Positions 26,784 to 39,184 of a stretch of 64,000 nucleotides of DNA are shown piece by piece. How positions within the stretch are numbered: the first letter of the stretch is position 1; the number at the start of each line of letters is the position of its first letter. Under the pieces are notes generated by a model, which saw only the letters and a program-made list of their open reading frames with translations, was not told the DNA's origin and did not search any database. Where the stretch lies: assembly GCA_037176905.1 (NCBI GenBank), contig JBBBWG010003781.1, forward strand, positions 1-64,000, given 5' to 3'. Source of the stretch: Azolla pinnata (taxonomy: Eukaryota > Streptophyta > Polypodiopsida > Salviniales > Salviniaceae). The position numbers were made by a program, and so were the translations under genes.

Positions 26784-29530
26784 GGATTATAAATGGATAT
26801 ATATATATATATTTATATATTGCAGCCGCGGATTAGAACTGGGAAGTGGATGGTATAATCGATGGATCGACTGTGGGATCTATAATATGAATGCTGTCGA
26901 ATGATTGTATAATCTTGAGTAAATCTACATCTATCTATCTATCTATCTATATATATATACGCATGGATGTCAACGCCAGCAGCTGCAGGTCTCGCGGGCC
27001 GGAAGACTGATTCAAACAAATTAGGGGAATATTAATTGGCCGGCAGAATATCGTGATCATGTCCATATATACTATGATCAAATTAGCACTAGTTATTCAT
27101 CATGATGCAATTATCTCCTTCATCATTCAATTAATCGAGATTCAATTCTGCCGTATAAGATGATCCATCATCCTGCACCGGAAGGCTCTAGTGAATATTA
27201 TGATCACTATAACTCCCAATATAGATTTGCCGTCAGCTGCTGATGATGCGAAAGAGTGCCGGGCACGTCAATCATTTGACCAGCTACCGCCTCCTCCACT
27301 TCTAATCATTATCAGTATACGCTTTGAATTGGAACAAAATATTTTGTCTAGTGACGACGTTGCTTTGGTTGCACGCCGTTGAAAAGCATTAATATATGAT
27401 CGATCATAACCATCACCTTGCTGTACACGAATGGAAGCTTGACTACTTCAATATTCACATGATTTTCACCAATCTTCTCTTGTCCATATTGCCTAATGAA
27501 TAGGATGAATAGCCAGCCGCTGATTATAATTCTTCTTAGCTTACTGACGACAAAATTAATTGTAATCAAGCTCAAGTTAATGCATAACTGTCTTTCAATA
27601 TAGAATTGAGACTATATTATTGAACTAATTTTCAATAATTATATAGGGAGATCAATCACCAAACAAACGGCTCAGAGAAAGAGAAAATTACATTTTAACG
27701 CCTACTCAAAAAAGAAAATTACATTCTAGCGCCTGCCGAAAGAAAACAAAGGCTAATGGACGCTCAAAAATATCATTGTGGTTGGTCATTCTTGATCAGA
27801 TGTTATTACAACTATGAATCGCAATGATCGTTCTCCTCAGAATGCTCTCTCGTGATGAATCCACTTTTAAACTATGGAGTGGACAATTTAAAATATTAAA
27901 TTCGTTTCAAGGAACCACTTGTATCCAACATTTGAATTACTCTATGTACTCTAACTAATTATCCTGCCTAGCTTCATGCCAAATATCTTACTTTAACACT
28001 CGATCTACTTCAGCGCCACACTGCATCTAGCCACTAAAGGTTTAGTCATATCCATAGCGTTTCTTTACAATACTACATCTCGACCTAACATTAAATCTAA
28101 TCAATTAAGAAAGTTAGATTCTAGGTGGGAAATCGCATAGCCATGAAAGCCATCTAACCTATACATATATAGTGAACATTTCTGTGGGGCCCAATAAAAG
28201 ATAACATTGCTATGTTCACAAATCACCCGACTCCCTTGAAGTGTTAGGACAAACCTTTTTATCCCTATTGGAAATTTTCCGACACCCTTTAAACCTAACT
28301 GGATTTTCAGTTTTCTTACCGGCTAATTTCCTGTTACCACAAATGACAACCAGAACTATAAAAAACAATAACCAATGTTACTAGTTTACATGTTGAAATT
28401 AATAGAATCAAACACATAAAACATTGAGAAAAGGGAACTTGCAAAAGAGAACTTAGACGACTAAATACAAGTGGGAAATAATTATAAATAGGGACTCCTT
28501 GCGAGAAAGAATGTAACACTTTTGCATAAAGAACAGGTAATATTGTGTAAAAATAGAAGTATTTAGAATATTCCCTCAGATTCTGTAAAAAATCCTCAAT
28601 TTTTTTCAATATATCAATATATCTCAATTCCTCTATCTATCAATATATATATATATATATATACAAATGTGACATATAATTAAGTGTTTGTTTAAATGCA
28701 AATAAAGGGATTAATCAGCTCATGCATCAATATTGTAGGATGCAAAGAGTAGCCAGCTGAGTGATGTGAATACAACCATAATTAGCTAGTGGGATCCGAC
28801 TACTAACGAGGCAATATCGAAGGTTTGATTCGACTACTGATTTGGGATTTGAATGAATATCTGACGTATCATGGGTGATATGAAATCCGGCCAAATCTCA
28901 TGTTGATTTAGTGATGATTAATGACCTCCTAACGCGGTTTAATTCTCAATACCTGGTCAGCTATACCTGTAATCTTCTTCTTCTGTACTGTATGAATATA
29001 CATACCTGTTTGGATGAGTGGCTACGGACGCGTCCATTCACCTTCTTGCTCTTGATGATCCAAACCGGCCAATCTACTCCTCTAACTGGTTACCACGGGA
29101 TATAGAGAGCATTAGTTAGTTTAACCAGCCGCTGATTAGAAATTTATCTCCATAGATAGTGTGTACAATTAATATCCGATGATCAATATCATCTGTAGTA
29201 ATAATGTAATTAATTGCCATGTAGTCCAGCTTCGTTCTTAATTACTCATAATTAACCGCAGGTTGCCGCCGGTTTAGGGTGGCAAGAAATGAACATTGAT
29301 TTATTTATAAAAATACTTCCAAGCGGAGGGAAAACATTGAGAAGCAATAGACGCTGCAAGAGAAACCCCAAAAAACATAAAGAAAATCAAATAGAAGCAG
29401 GGCGAGAAAACCAATGGTAGCGCAGCTAGTAGCGGCCGCTTATGCAGACTAGTCTGCAAATTGAAATATCGACCCAAATCACAAGTACTCGTTTCTAGCA
29501 ATCCTTATTAAAGCTACTACATTCTTTGAT
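26784..29530. other. Spacer 5' of MPT, left arm of an inverted repeat
   Basis: From inside MPT exon 1 (about 26,560) to about 28,550 the sequence matches 36,840-39,180 in reverse. It includes the MPT 5' flank, a degraded MITE-like piece at about 27,660-27,760, and an LTR-like block. 28,670-29,530 matches the 3' flanks of copies C and F. The open frame at 27,348-27,575 (minus) is matched by one at 38,099-38,395 (plus), which reflects duplication and is not by itself evidence of a gene. No real gene is seen. Confidence 0.55.
28245..28550. mobile_element. LTR-like or other dispersed element, left copy
   Basis: The block starts 'tgttaggacaaacc' and interrupts a flank that is continuous at 15,850-15,900 ('gggagtcgggtgat'), so it is an insertion. 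Its inverted partner is at 36,840-37,140. It is AT-rich and has no coding part. A TG start and promoter-like AT-rich middle would fit a solo LTR, but I did not find a clear other end or target duplication. It predates the inverted duplication. Confidence 0.3.
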
Positions 29531-29541
29531 TCACTCAGGAG

Positions 29542-30080
29542 TCAGAATAGATCAACATCATACTCGTCGTCGTCGTCGACATCAACAATATGATCATCAG
29601 CAGTAGCTCTGGCAGTAAACATGTCAGCATCGGTGGCAGTGCTGGCCATGTCGGGGCCGTTGGCTGTAGTAACAATACTGTTGGCATCGGCATCGGCATC
29701 GGCATCGGCATCGGCAGTACCACGTTTACTGGCAACATTCGCATTGGCATTACCATCGGCAGTACTACTAGTACTGGCGATATTGTCACCAAAGCGATGA
29801 AGCGCGATTTGCTTGAAGCAGTTGAGGAGCGCGTTCTTGAGGCGTTGTGTTTGTCTCTTGGTGTTGAGCGGAGATTGTCAAAGATCTTGGTTGTGCGTGA
29901 CGAAGGATTTGAGCTGGAGGGCATGCTCGGAGGTCGTGAAGTCCTGGCAGAGTTGGGAGTAATGGGCATAGTTGTGGGCGTGATCATCAGGGATCAAAAT
30001 AGCTACAGATGCCGATGACCGCCCAGCCCGATGGCCGCCCCAAGATCGTAGAGCACGTTATTCAACGCCTCTTTCCGTAT
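29542..30080 (-). pseudogene. GTPase family copy D, small relic
   Basis: Only three joined pieces remain: a bit of exon 3 (NNVLYDLGAAIGLGG, about 30,030-30,075), part of exon 4 with a stop in the LWQSP region (HAHNYAHYSQLCQDF...SFV, about 29,800-29,990), and part of exon 5 with the acidic GATGCC-derived tail ending DDDDEYDVDLF at 29,542. Exon 4 passes directly into exon 5 without an intron, and exon 3 passes directly into exon 4, so internal deletions fused them. There is no G domain. The 3' flank matches that of copy C. Confidence 0.72.
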
Positions 30081-30084
30081 AGAT

Positions 30085-31425
30085 ACGATCAAGCACATTA
30101 GGAGCACCAGATTATGTTGTCCGAGCTCAATCAAGACGCACTGCAGCTGGTCTCTGCAGTGTCCTGTGATCTGCCTTTGCTTTCCTGTCGAATAATCGCT
30201 CGTCGACAACAACGGAAGCCAACATATTGGCCTCATAATAGTACACTGGCTAGCTGTGATCTACGATGACCTGCAATGCTTTTCACAGTGCCCTACTAGA
30301 ATTCAATGGGCAAAACATCAACGGTATTGCCAATAGATAGATAGATAAATAGATAGCATTAGCGGCCAGCTGATTCATCTTGTCTTTGGCAATCGTTGGT
30401 GAAGGGCAGTACTGATATCTAACAGTACATCAGAGAGGATTTTTGGAGAATATTCTGGTGTTGATCACTGTATGGTACGCACCGAATATCGCTGGCGTTT
30501 TAGGGTATTGATACAACTAGGGCAGGAGGTCGTTAATCGGGTGTGCTATATAATTAAGTGTTTGTTTAAATGCAAACAAAGGGATTAATCAGCTCATGCA
30601 TCAATATTGAAGTAGGATGCAAAGATCAGTAGCCAGCTGAGTGCTGAGTGATGTGAATACAACCATGAAATAAGCTCCCGGGATCCAACTACTTATAACT
30701 AGGGGTTGGATCAATATCGAAGGTTTGATCTGACTACTAACTAAGGATTGGATCAATATCGAAGGTTTGATCCGATGGTCATCATCTGCAGCAATCAGAT
30801 CATTGCCTTGTAGTCCAGCTTGGTTCTTAGTTACTCATGATAACTAACCGCGGGTTGCCCCCGGTTTAGGGTTGGTTGCCAACTCTCATTAAGCTTTTGA
30901 TAAATACTCATGCATAACGAACTGATCCTTTACCGCAATATATAGATGATTAGTGTAATTACCACATTACATGACTGGCGTCACGCAAGTGGTAATTAGA
31001 AAGAAATATGAAAAATACCTATGAAATGTAGATGGATCTATATGGACATAACAGGCACTATAATCTAATACGATATCTTATTATATAAGAAAACAATTTA
31101 TAATTCTTTCTTAATTAGATTTTATTATTAGGAGACCAAAATAAAACCATAGAGAGCTGGAAAGCATAGCTGGTAAAATCTCAAACAAACTAAGATAATT
31201 AAAAGACTGGTTGAAAATTTAGTACAGCATTGTCCCAATGAATTAGGAATTATTTAATGATGCAGCAAAATCCCCAAGTGATTTAATGAGATGAAACCAT
31301 AGCTTATAATTTCAAACTATATCGCCTCTTAGAAAACCAATAGTATTATGGCTTACGCGGTTGCAACTCAATCCCAAAGAAACCCTTTACCAATCATCTG
31401 TGATGCAGGTTTAAAGATGTCAGAA
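30085..31425. other. Spacer between D and E
   Basis: 30,080-30,240 matches, in reverse, 39,790-39,950. 30,545-30,870 repeats the 3' flank motifs of copies C and D ('gcaaacaaagggattaatcagctcat'-type and 'ccggtttagggttgg'). 30,880-31,425 matches 6,340-6,860. No gene is seen. Confidence 0.4.
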
Positions 31426-31427
31426 TA

Positions 31428-33441
31428 TCATATCCTGCAACCACTGTACTCAATACCATCGGTGTCATCGGCATCTGCATTTGGATCCGCTAGGTCTGAT
31501 TCAGCATCATGAAGAAGCGGTTGTCGATCGTTGTCGTCATCATCAGTACCTAAGTAGTGTTGGCCGGATGATGTTGTTGCCCCAGGTTCGATATGATCAC
31601 TAGACTGCAACAACGTCAAATATAAGATTGGAAGACTTGCACCAATTAGAATACGACACAAAGTAGAGGTATATTAATTGCAGGATTCCATATATTCAGC
31701 TATATTTATATGTAGTACTCCTCCCAAGCAGCTAATAATCTACCAGACTGATCAATGAAAATTGGGTAACGCAAAATATTGTGCATCTTTCAAGTGAGGC
31801 TGCAGGTACGCAAATCTTAGAATTAGAGCGTGTTATATCCAAGACGTAGGATTAGATTATAATTAGGCAGTATACCTCCCGCGTGATGGTACCGATCAGC
31901 GCCAGCCCTGATGATCCGGCACCATCGCCAGTGCCTGCAGCTGCAGTATAATCAGTACCATCTGCATCATTCTAGTTCAAGTCAATTATACTGGTGGCAG
32001 CTGCTGTACGCACCTGCATGCCCATCATCGACATCGGCGGCGTCCTCCCTTTGGAAGTTGGAATAGAGGCTGTCAGGGCGATCGAGTGCGATTTGCTTGA
32101 AGCAGCGCAAGAGCTCCCGCTTGAGACGTTGCCTTTCCTCCTCACTGTTAAGAGGCAATTGCCAGAGAGATGGTCTGGCTTTCACAAAAGATTTGAGGCC
32201 GAGCGCTTGCTTGGACTTTGTGAACTCGTGGCAGAGTTGAGAGTAAGAATCATGGGATATTGGGCCATGGTGGATTGACGCAGACGATCTTGCAGGAGTA
32301 GTAACTGTAGCTGGAAGATTGCTAGTGTTATGATGAGAGTCACGAGAGTCGGAATTAGTACTAGTGATCATCACTGGTTTAATGCGGGCCCTGACGTAGA
32401 GAATGATGCCCGACGTGAGCAGCGAGTAGGTCATGACGAGGTTCGACACCCCTCTCGTCTGGGCCGTGAGGGATGTGAAGTACACTGAGAACAGTGGGCT
32501 TGCGATTCCGCCTGTCAAGATTGTGGCTGCGATGGTTCCGCCCAGCCCGGTTTAGGGTGCACAGTGCACATAATCGCACACCTGCGCGCACGACATATCA
32601 TCAAAACCACGCGATCCGTCTCATGAATGTTCCCGGAGCCATATGGCCAGCCTGGGGCGCAGGCCGGAAGTGAGTTAAAAATTATGCGTTCAGCACCATG
32701 GGCGCCACATCATCTGGTGTAATATCCCGGATCCTTCGTGTAATTATGGCGGCTACGTGCAGGTGGCGCAAGAAAATTAGGGAGCAATTATCGAAGCCTA
32801 GCTAATGATGACCATGTTAAGATATTGTAACGAGAACATGTATTCGCGCTATGATTTAAGTGTATGTATATATTTATGTGAAAGAGACAAATAACTTAAG
32901 TAGCACCCTTTGGCTATGACTTTTTTAACTTAGGTGTTAAATAAATGTTCCTAGCATTTTAAAACAAATAAACCCTAGAAATGAGAGAGAACCTTTTATT
33001 TATAAAAAGGCTTTATTGTAGAGGGTGAGATACACGCCACTCTCTTATTGACAATTTTCTTTATACACCCTTCATAGGGACTCTCTTTCGAGGAGATATC
33101 TCTCCTTATACTTCTCACCATTCTTAATACCACTTGTGGTTTGTGAGTTCTTTCTAATGTATTTGCTTTATGTTTTATATGTTAAAGTGGTGAATACTTT
33201 TATTCTTGTATTGTTTTTTCTTGAATAATTGAAGAGTTTTGGACTAGGTCTTGTAGTTTTTCTTCACGTAGAGGGGTTTTTGTACATTAAAAACTTGGCG
33301 CATTTTTATATATTTTGTTTACCAAATCTAGTGCTAGTCCTAATTACCAAATCTAACCATATCTAAGAGGTATATTGAATTTACTTCTCATAGGTCGAAA
33401 AGCCATTAGCAGTCTCTTTGGCGCGAAAATATCGTCCTTCA

Positions 33442-33498
<57 letters not shown>

Positions 33499-34657
33499 CC
33501 GGGCCTATAGATCAAGCTGACGACATCGACCACCCATTGCTCAGCGGCATTGAATATATTGATCATATCACATCTAAACATTATAATGTGATAAATGTTA
33601 CACACCTCTTGATGCTGATGATGAAATCTGCTAATGCCTTGAGCTTCTCGTCCATGTCGTGAGCTTGGCTGGCCACCCACGTCCAGTGCAACTCCTTGTT
33701 GATGAGATCCTTGGTGTGTCGAGTGAGGGATTTCAGCCCGTCCACGTCCACCACTCCGCCAGCATGGATGGAGCCCTCCACCAGTTTAACACGGTTGCCG
33801 AGGCGGACCAGTCGCTTTTCGACGTGCTGGCGCCTGTTGGGGTCGGAGATGCGCCCCAACAGCGCCTTCGCCATTGACTCAGCGTCCACGAGCGACTGCC
33901 CCGCCTTCGTCAACGTCTCGTGCACATCATAATGAGTCATGATCAGGATGATGGGCAGGGTAGCGTATCTCTTGTCCAGCATCTCTAGCAAGCCGAAGTC
34001 GTCGAGGTAGCGGTTGTCAGCCGCGCTGAACACGTACCACAGCACGTGGATCTGGTTCTCCAAGTTTTCCTGCTTCTGATGCGCGTCCATGAAGGCCATG
34101 ATGTCACCGAGTCGTTTCGCTCCCATCTGGTCGATGCCGTTGCTGTCGTGGAAGATGAGCGGCATGTCCGGGTCCGGGTGGTGCCATTCCACGCTCACAT
34201 CATGGACTCCCGATGTGCCCTGATTGGCCACGTTTCCCGGCCCCTTCTCGCCCACCACCAACCGGATGATCGTTGTCTTTCCTGTCCCCGATCTGCCCAC
34301 CACCATGATCCTCAGCCTCTTGAACATCTTGCTCAAATTCTCTTTCACCTTCTCCCACTCCGCTATCCTCGCGTACGTCTCCTCCAAGCTCCTCAAATCC
34401 TCAGCCGTGATGTCATTAATTGAGCTGTTGCGCTGCTGCTTCCTAGCATAATCAAACAGCGATCCTTTCCTTTCAATTTGCTGCGGTGAAGCCCCCCGGC
34501 TGCTGCTATGGCCATCGCCACCGCCTGCACCGCCACCAGCAGATGTATAGCTAGTGTTCAAGACGGAAGGAGTCGAACTAGCTGTTGGGGCCGACTCTGA
34601 ATCCTCCTTATTAATCTCCTTACCTTTCTTCTTTGATAACAGTTTCATGATCGGCAT
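31428..34657 (-). CDS. P-loop GTPase family copy E, divergent type with exons 1 and 2 joined
   Basis: The first coding block, 33606-34657, is one open frame of 350 codons that holds G1 GRSGTGKT, HDSNG and THYD with no intron between the parts that exons 1 and 2 encode in the other copies. It has a longer linker (KAGQSLVDAESMAKAL) after THYD, so it is a distinct subtype. Downstream, 32014 to about 32549 joins the second half of the membrane exon (GGTIAATILTGGIA, then VSNLVMTYSLLTSGIILYV) with the exon 4 module (YSQLCHEF, LKSFVKA), also without an intron. Two more exons follow by GT-AG rules: 31876-31961 and 31428-31604 (SSGQHYLG, ending GIEYSGCRI). The start of exon 3 is not found: an in-frame stop inside 'ccctaaaccggg' precedes GLGG. 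So the gene is probably broken there, or I missed a small exon in 32.6-33.6 kb. Confidence 0.6.
32820..33370 (+). mobile_element. Possible solo LTR, Copia-like, inside copy E
   Basis: The block runs through AT-rich promoter-like sequence, then 'gagggtgagatacacgcc', then 'cttcacgtagaggggttttt' and 'aaaaacttggcgc', an order that resembles the end half of Copia LTRs. No internal region, partner LTR or exact target duplication was established. It lies in the large intron between the G-domain exon and the membrane exon of copy E, close to where the start of exon 3 is missing. It is a fossil. Confidence 0.38.
33447..33494. repeat. (CT)n microsatellite
   Basis: About 24 CT units, in the intron after the first coding block of copy E, about 110 bases past its donor. 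Confidence 0.9.
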
Positions 34658-34813
34658 GCCTACTGATATGGTGGTGGCAGATCTAAATCTGAAGTTTCTA
34701 CAATTAGCTGAGGTTCAATCTCATAATTTGGGGTTAATCAGGGATCGAGCTGCTGACGTATTTTTCTGATGATCGTTGGCCTGCAGCTCACAACTTTCTG
34801 GGAACCAAAGCTC

Positions 34814-35062
34814 TCATAGCTGATTTGACTTAGTCAATGAAGTCAAAAGCTTGGTCGGTTCAATCGTCGTAGGCGCCTTCCTTCTCCACGGTTGTGGACT
34901 TTCCACATCAGCTTCTTCTAGCCATTGGCGACACTTGTCAAGACGGTTGCAAGCCTTCTTCACTGCCGCCCAGTCCGCTACCAAGCCGTTTGGTTGCGTT
35001 TCATCCTCCAAAAGGCTTCCCAATTCTCGTCGATCTTTAGTAAATGTACTACTGCTGCTAAT
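34814..35062 (-). pseudogene. Unrecognised coding-like fragment upstream of copy E
   Basis: On the minus strand an open frame from about 35,062 to the stop at 34,814 reads TKDRRELGSLLEDETQPN, then VADWAAVKKACNRLDKCRQWLEEAD, then a basic Pro-rich end. Composition is protein-like (amphipathic helices, GC-rich, low repeat content), unlike the surrounding AT-rich DNA. A 'gattag' just before the frame could be a splice acceptor, so this may be the last exon of a gene or a captured fragment. I do not recognise the family and see no other exon nearby. Function unknown. Confidence 0.33.
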
Positions 35063-35064
35063 CT

Positions 35065-36835
35065 GTTACGGCCCAGCAAATCATCAGCTCTGTTTACAGG
35101 CTATTATATCTAACAACGTAGCATGATGGTTACTACGGGTGGAATAGCTAATTCTCATCCGCTAGACTTACCCACACTATTCCGATAGAGTTACCCACAC
35201 TATTTCTTTTAAATTAATTATACTATGTTCCATGATTAATTTCATTCTTGTCTTCCGCATCCTCTAATTATTAGTGGTTCATTTTTTAACCATATGTTTT
35301 TTTTTAACCATTATAGAGTGATGGATAAAAGGAGGTGCATCGAATTAAGGTTGTGACAACGATTGACAAGATATGGAACCTTGACCCACTACTAAGTAAA
35401 GTTTGAATGCAAACAAGGATCTGGGATCATGAGACGAAACCCCATGTATGTCTCTGGATGGGATCCAGGGGAGTATGTGTGGGACAAGGAAAACATCAGG
35501 GCAGGAGAAGAGAAGCACTCGTTTTTTCAATACACAATGCAACCAGGGAGCAAGTTGCTGCAACACAATGTACATTGGGATGCAAATCATTTTCATAGGA
35601 AGTTTATTCATGATTACTGCCGCATAATATGAAAAGGGACAGATGCTTCAAAAATAGTTACCTTCCAATGGCAGTTAGCACACAGAAGTCTTGTAATGGG
35701 GGTTTGGATGTTTAAAACTTCTGATAATGATCTGGAGACGCTTCTAACGTTGTATGTGGGAATGTACATATGCTCAAGGGGTATGGAAATGCATTCTTAG
35801 GTTATTTTCACATCTAAGAGTAGCAGTACTAGGGGCATGGGGCTCAGCCGCATAGGCATCTTTAACGACAATGGCAACATTGTTTGAGATATCTAGAGAG
35901 AGCAAGGAATTAAGCACTCACAAGGTAGCAGTTTCTAGCCTCCCAATGCAACCCTTTCATATTAAAGTAAATAGTTATGTTTGTGGGATAACTATATAGA
36001 TAATTTGGAAGAGTAGATTGTAGAAAGGCATTCAAAAGAAAGGAAACCTTACCGGTACACGTAATAAAAGCAATTCGGTTGGAAATTATTTTCACATTTT
36101 GGGGCCAACTAAAGGAAATTAAATATCACTCCACTACAGTAGTATGCCAACACATAGAATTTCTCAAGATATGGGAAAGATTTCCCTATATGTCACTATT
36201 TATTACCATGCTTTCTCTACTCTCTCTCTACTTAATTGAATTGCCATATTTTTTGTAAGACAAACAGGTCATCTTGGAGTTATTTCGGTAGAGAAGCCAT
36301 GGGCCTCACTTGTTGTAGTCCATAGGACGAAGCTAATGATATGAATGCCATAGCGCGCAATCCACAGTAGGTGGCAATAGTGCCTCCTACTAGGCAGGCT
36401 GTAGCACATGAGCCCATGATCAAACAAATGATTCGAACCTGAGAGTTATAATATCCACCAGTTCATGTCGACTTAATATCTAGGAGCCTCAAGAAAAGCT
36501 TTTGTACTATTGTGCCTCAATCAGTCAAGATGTGGGGGCGAATGCGAAGTGGATGCCCAACCTACAGGTTGTCAAGTGCTTTCAAAATATCAATAGAAAT
36601 TGCAGGGGTTCGTCATGGGTGTTGTGTGATCAGTATAAGCTGGAGTGATCAGATCAGAATATATATTGATAAGTTGGGAATTAGTTGGGTACAAATTTAA
36701 TTTATATCTATATCTATATTTTTGTATATTAGATCTATTTATTTATTTAATTTTTTTTTTTATATTCGTTTTTCTCCTTTAGTGGTTCTCTACATTTTCT
36801 TTGTTTTTTACTTTTCTAAAAAATTGTCCTTTTAT
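35065..36835. other. Spacer with dispersed repeat
   Basis: 35,630-36,200 is the copy of the repeat found in intron 1 of copy C. 35,400-35,635 is open in two plus-strand frames but has no family signature I can recognise. 36,260-36,660 has short pieces shared with 40,130-40,300 and 47,640-47,800. No gene is supported. Confidence 0.4.
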
Positions 36836-36839
36836 TAGT

Positions 36840-37140
36840 TAGAATTGGTTTACCGCCATACAAATTCTATCTTGCAAGGAATCCCTATTTAAAATTATCT
36901 CCCCCTTGTATCTATTCTTCTAAGTCCTCTTTTGCAAGTCCTCTTTTCTCAATGTTTTATGTGATTGATTCTATTAATTTCGACATGTAAAATAGTAAAG
37001 TAGTTGGTTATTGTTTTTTTATAGTTCCGGTTGTCATTTGCGGTAGCGGGAAATTAGCCGATAAGAAAACTGAAAATCCGGTTAAGTTTAAACGGTGTGG
37101 GAAATTTTCCGATAGGGTTAAAAAGGTTTGTCCTAACACT
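36840..37140. mobile_element. LTR-like or other dispersed element, right copy
   Basis: Inverted partner of the block at 28,245-28,550, with the same boundary next to the 'gggactcgggt' flank sequence. No coding content. It marks the inner end of the first inverted repeat. Confidence 0.3.
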
Positions 37141-37770
37141 TCAAGGGACTCGGGTTATCTGTGAACATAGCAATGTTATATTTTATTGGGCCCCACAGAA
37201 ATGTTCACTATATATGTATAGGTTAGGTGGCTTTCATGGCTATGCGATTTCCCAGCTAGAATATAACTTTGTTAATGGATTAGATCTAATGTTAGGCCGA
37301 GACGTAGAGTTGTAAACAAACGCTATGGATGTGACCAAATCTTTAGTGTCTAGATGCAGAGTGGCGCTGAAGTAGATCGAGTGTTAAACTAAGATATTTG
37401 GCATGAAGCTAAACGGGATAATTAGTTAGCCATAGAGTAATTCAAATGTTGGACACAAGTGTTTCTTTGAAACAAATTTAATATTTTAAATTGTCCACAC
37501 TGTAGTTCAAAAATGGATTACTCATGAGCCAAGAAAGCATTTGATAGAGGATTGCTGTTTCATAAGCAGCTTTGATCACTTGTTTGTAGTTCGGAAGCGC
37601 ATCTAACTGAATGACATGTGGATTCTCTACTTTATCAATCGTTGTGTGAGGGAAGCGAAGCTGCAGTAGATGCGCAATATTACACCACTTAAAATGTATA
37701 TTGTACTTGTAGTCATGCTAGAGCCAAATAATCAGATCACCGTACTTAAGAGTTCGTATATTATAGGGAG

Positions 37771-38081
37771 AATTACCAGAAAAAACGCCTAACTAAAGAA
37801 AAACATTTGAACGCCTACTCAAAAAAGAAAAGAAAAAACATTTTAGCGCCTACTAAAAGAAAACAGTGATATTGATCAATATTACATAGAGCATTTTGAG
37901 GAGAACGATCATCGCGATTCATGGTTGTAATAACATCTGATGAAGAATGACCAACCACAATGATATTTTTTAGCGTCGATTAGCGTTCGTTTTCTTTTGA
38001 TAGGTGCTAGAATGTAATTTTCTTTTTGAGTAGGCGTTAAAATGTAATTTTCTCTTTCTTTTAGGCATTGTTTTGGTAATT
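37771..38081. mobile_element. MITE-like element with terminal inverted repeats
   Basis: A 311-base non-coding block that begins AATTACCA...GCCTAA and ends with the inverse, TTAGGC...GGTAATT; the termini pair over about 21 bases with a few mismatches. Internal sub-terminal parts also pair ('cgcctactcaaaaaagaaaa' against 'ttttgagtaggcg'). A degraded relative is at about 27,660-27,760 and a piece with the same terminus at about 24,430-24,520 in an MPT intron. No transposase is present. The superfamily is not clear, as I could not settle the target duplication. Confidence 0.6.
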
Positions 38082-38950
38082 GATCCCCATATATTATATT
38101 GAGAATTAGTTGCAGTTACATAATATCGTCTCAATTCTATATTGAAAGACAGTTATGCATTAATTTGAGCTTGATTACAATTAATTTTGTCGTCAGTAAG
38201 CTAAGAAGAATTATAATCAGCGGCTGGCTATTTATACGGCTATTCATTAGGCAATATGGAGTAGAGAAGATTGGTGAAAATCATGTGAATATTGAAGTAG
38301 TCAAGCTTCCATTCGTGTACAGCAAGGTGATGGTTATGATCGATCACATATTAATGCTTTTCAACGGCCTGCAACCGAAGCAACGTCGTCACTAGACATT
38401 CCGTTCCAATTCAAAGCGTATACGGATAATAGTTATAAGTGGAGGAGGCGGTAGCTGATCATATGATTGACATGGCAGGCACTCTTCGCATCATGAGCAG
38501 CTGACGGCAAATCTATATTGGGACTTATAGCGATCATAATATTCACTAGAGCCTTCCGGTGCAGGATGATGGATCAATATCTACGGCGGAATTGAATCTC
38601 AATTAATCGAATGATGAAGGAGATAATTGCATCACGATGAATAACTAGTGCTAATTTGATCAGAGTATACATGGACGTGATCATGATATTCTGCCGGCCA
38701 ATTAATATTCCCCTAATTTGATTGAATCAGTCTTCCGGCCCCCCAGACCTGCAGCTGCCGCTGACATCCATGCGTATATATATATAGATAGATAGATAGA
38801 TAGATAGATAGATGTAGATTTACTCAAGATTATACAATCATTTGACGGCATTCATATTCTACATCCCACAGTCGATTGATCGATTATACCATCCACCTCC
38901 CAGTTCTAATCCGCGGCTGCAATATAGATAGATATATCCATTTATAATCC

Positions 38951-39180
38951 ATGGTAGCTTCTAATCTCCCCCGGCAGCAATCTTCTTGCATGAAGCAATA
39001 TACAGGGATTCCTGCTCATCTCTACGGTTACTGTAGCGGCCCTATAATTAGTTATCAATATGGCGATGAATTATATCGTTTCAGTAATAATTCTAGGGTA
39101 ATATCCCAAGCCCTGCAGCCAGCGGCGGCGGCGGCAGCGAGCAGCTGCTGCATGAGCTCCGGCACTACTACTACTGCGCC
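38951..39180 (+). pseudogene. MPT: Truncated copy of MPT exon 1
   Basis: Starts ATG and reads MVASNLPRQQSSCMKQY, then GIPAHLYGYCSG and an Ala run, matching the first about 75 residues of the intact MPT gene. It ends abruptly at the Thr run, where the sequence jumps to DNA that matches about 21,770 in reverse. All carrier repeats are missing. It is the far end of the inverted repeat arm and marks a deletion breakpoint in the right arm. Confidence 0.88.
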
Positions 39181-39184
39181 GCAC

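Noticed and set aside
27348-27575. Pair of similar small open frames at 27.4 kb (minus) and 38.1 kb (plus) as a conserved gene
   Set aside because: They lie in the arms of inverted repeat 1, so similarity follows from duplication; no family signature, and the neighbouring DNA is equally similar.
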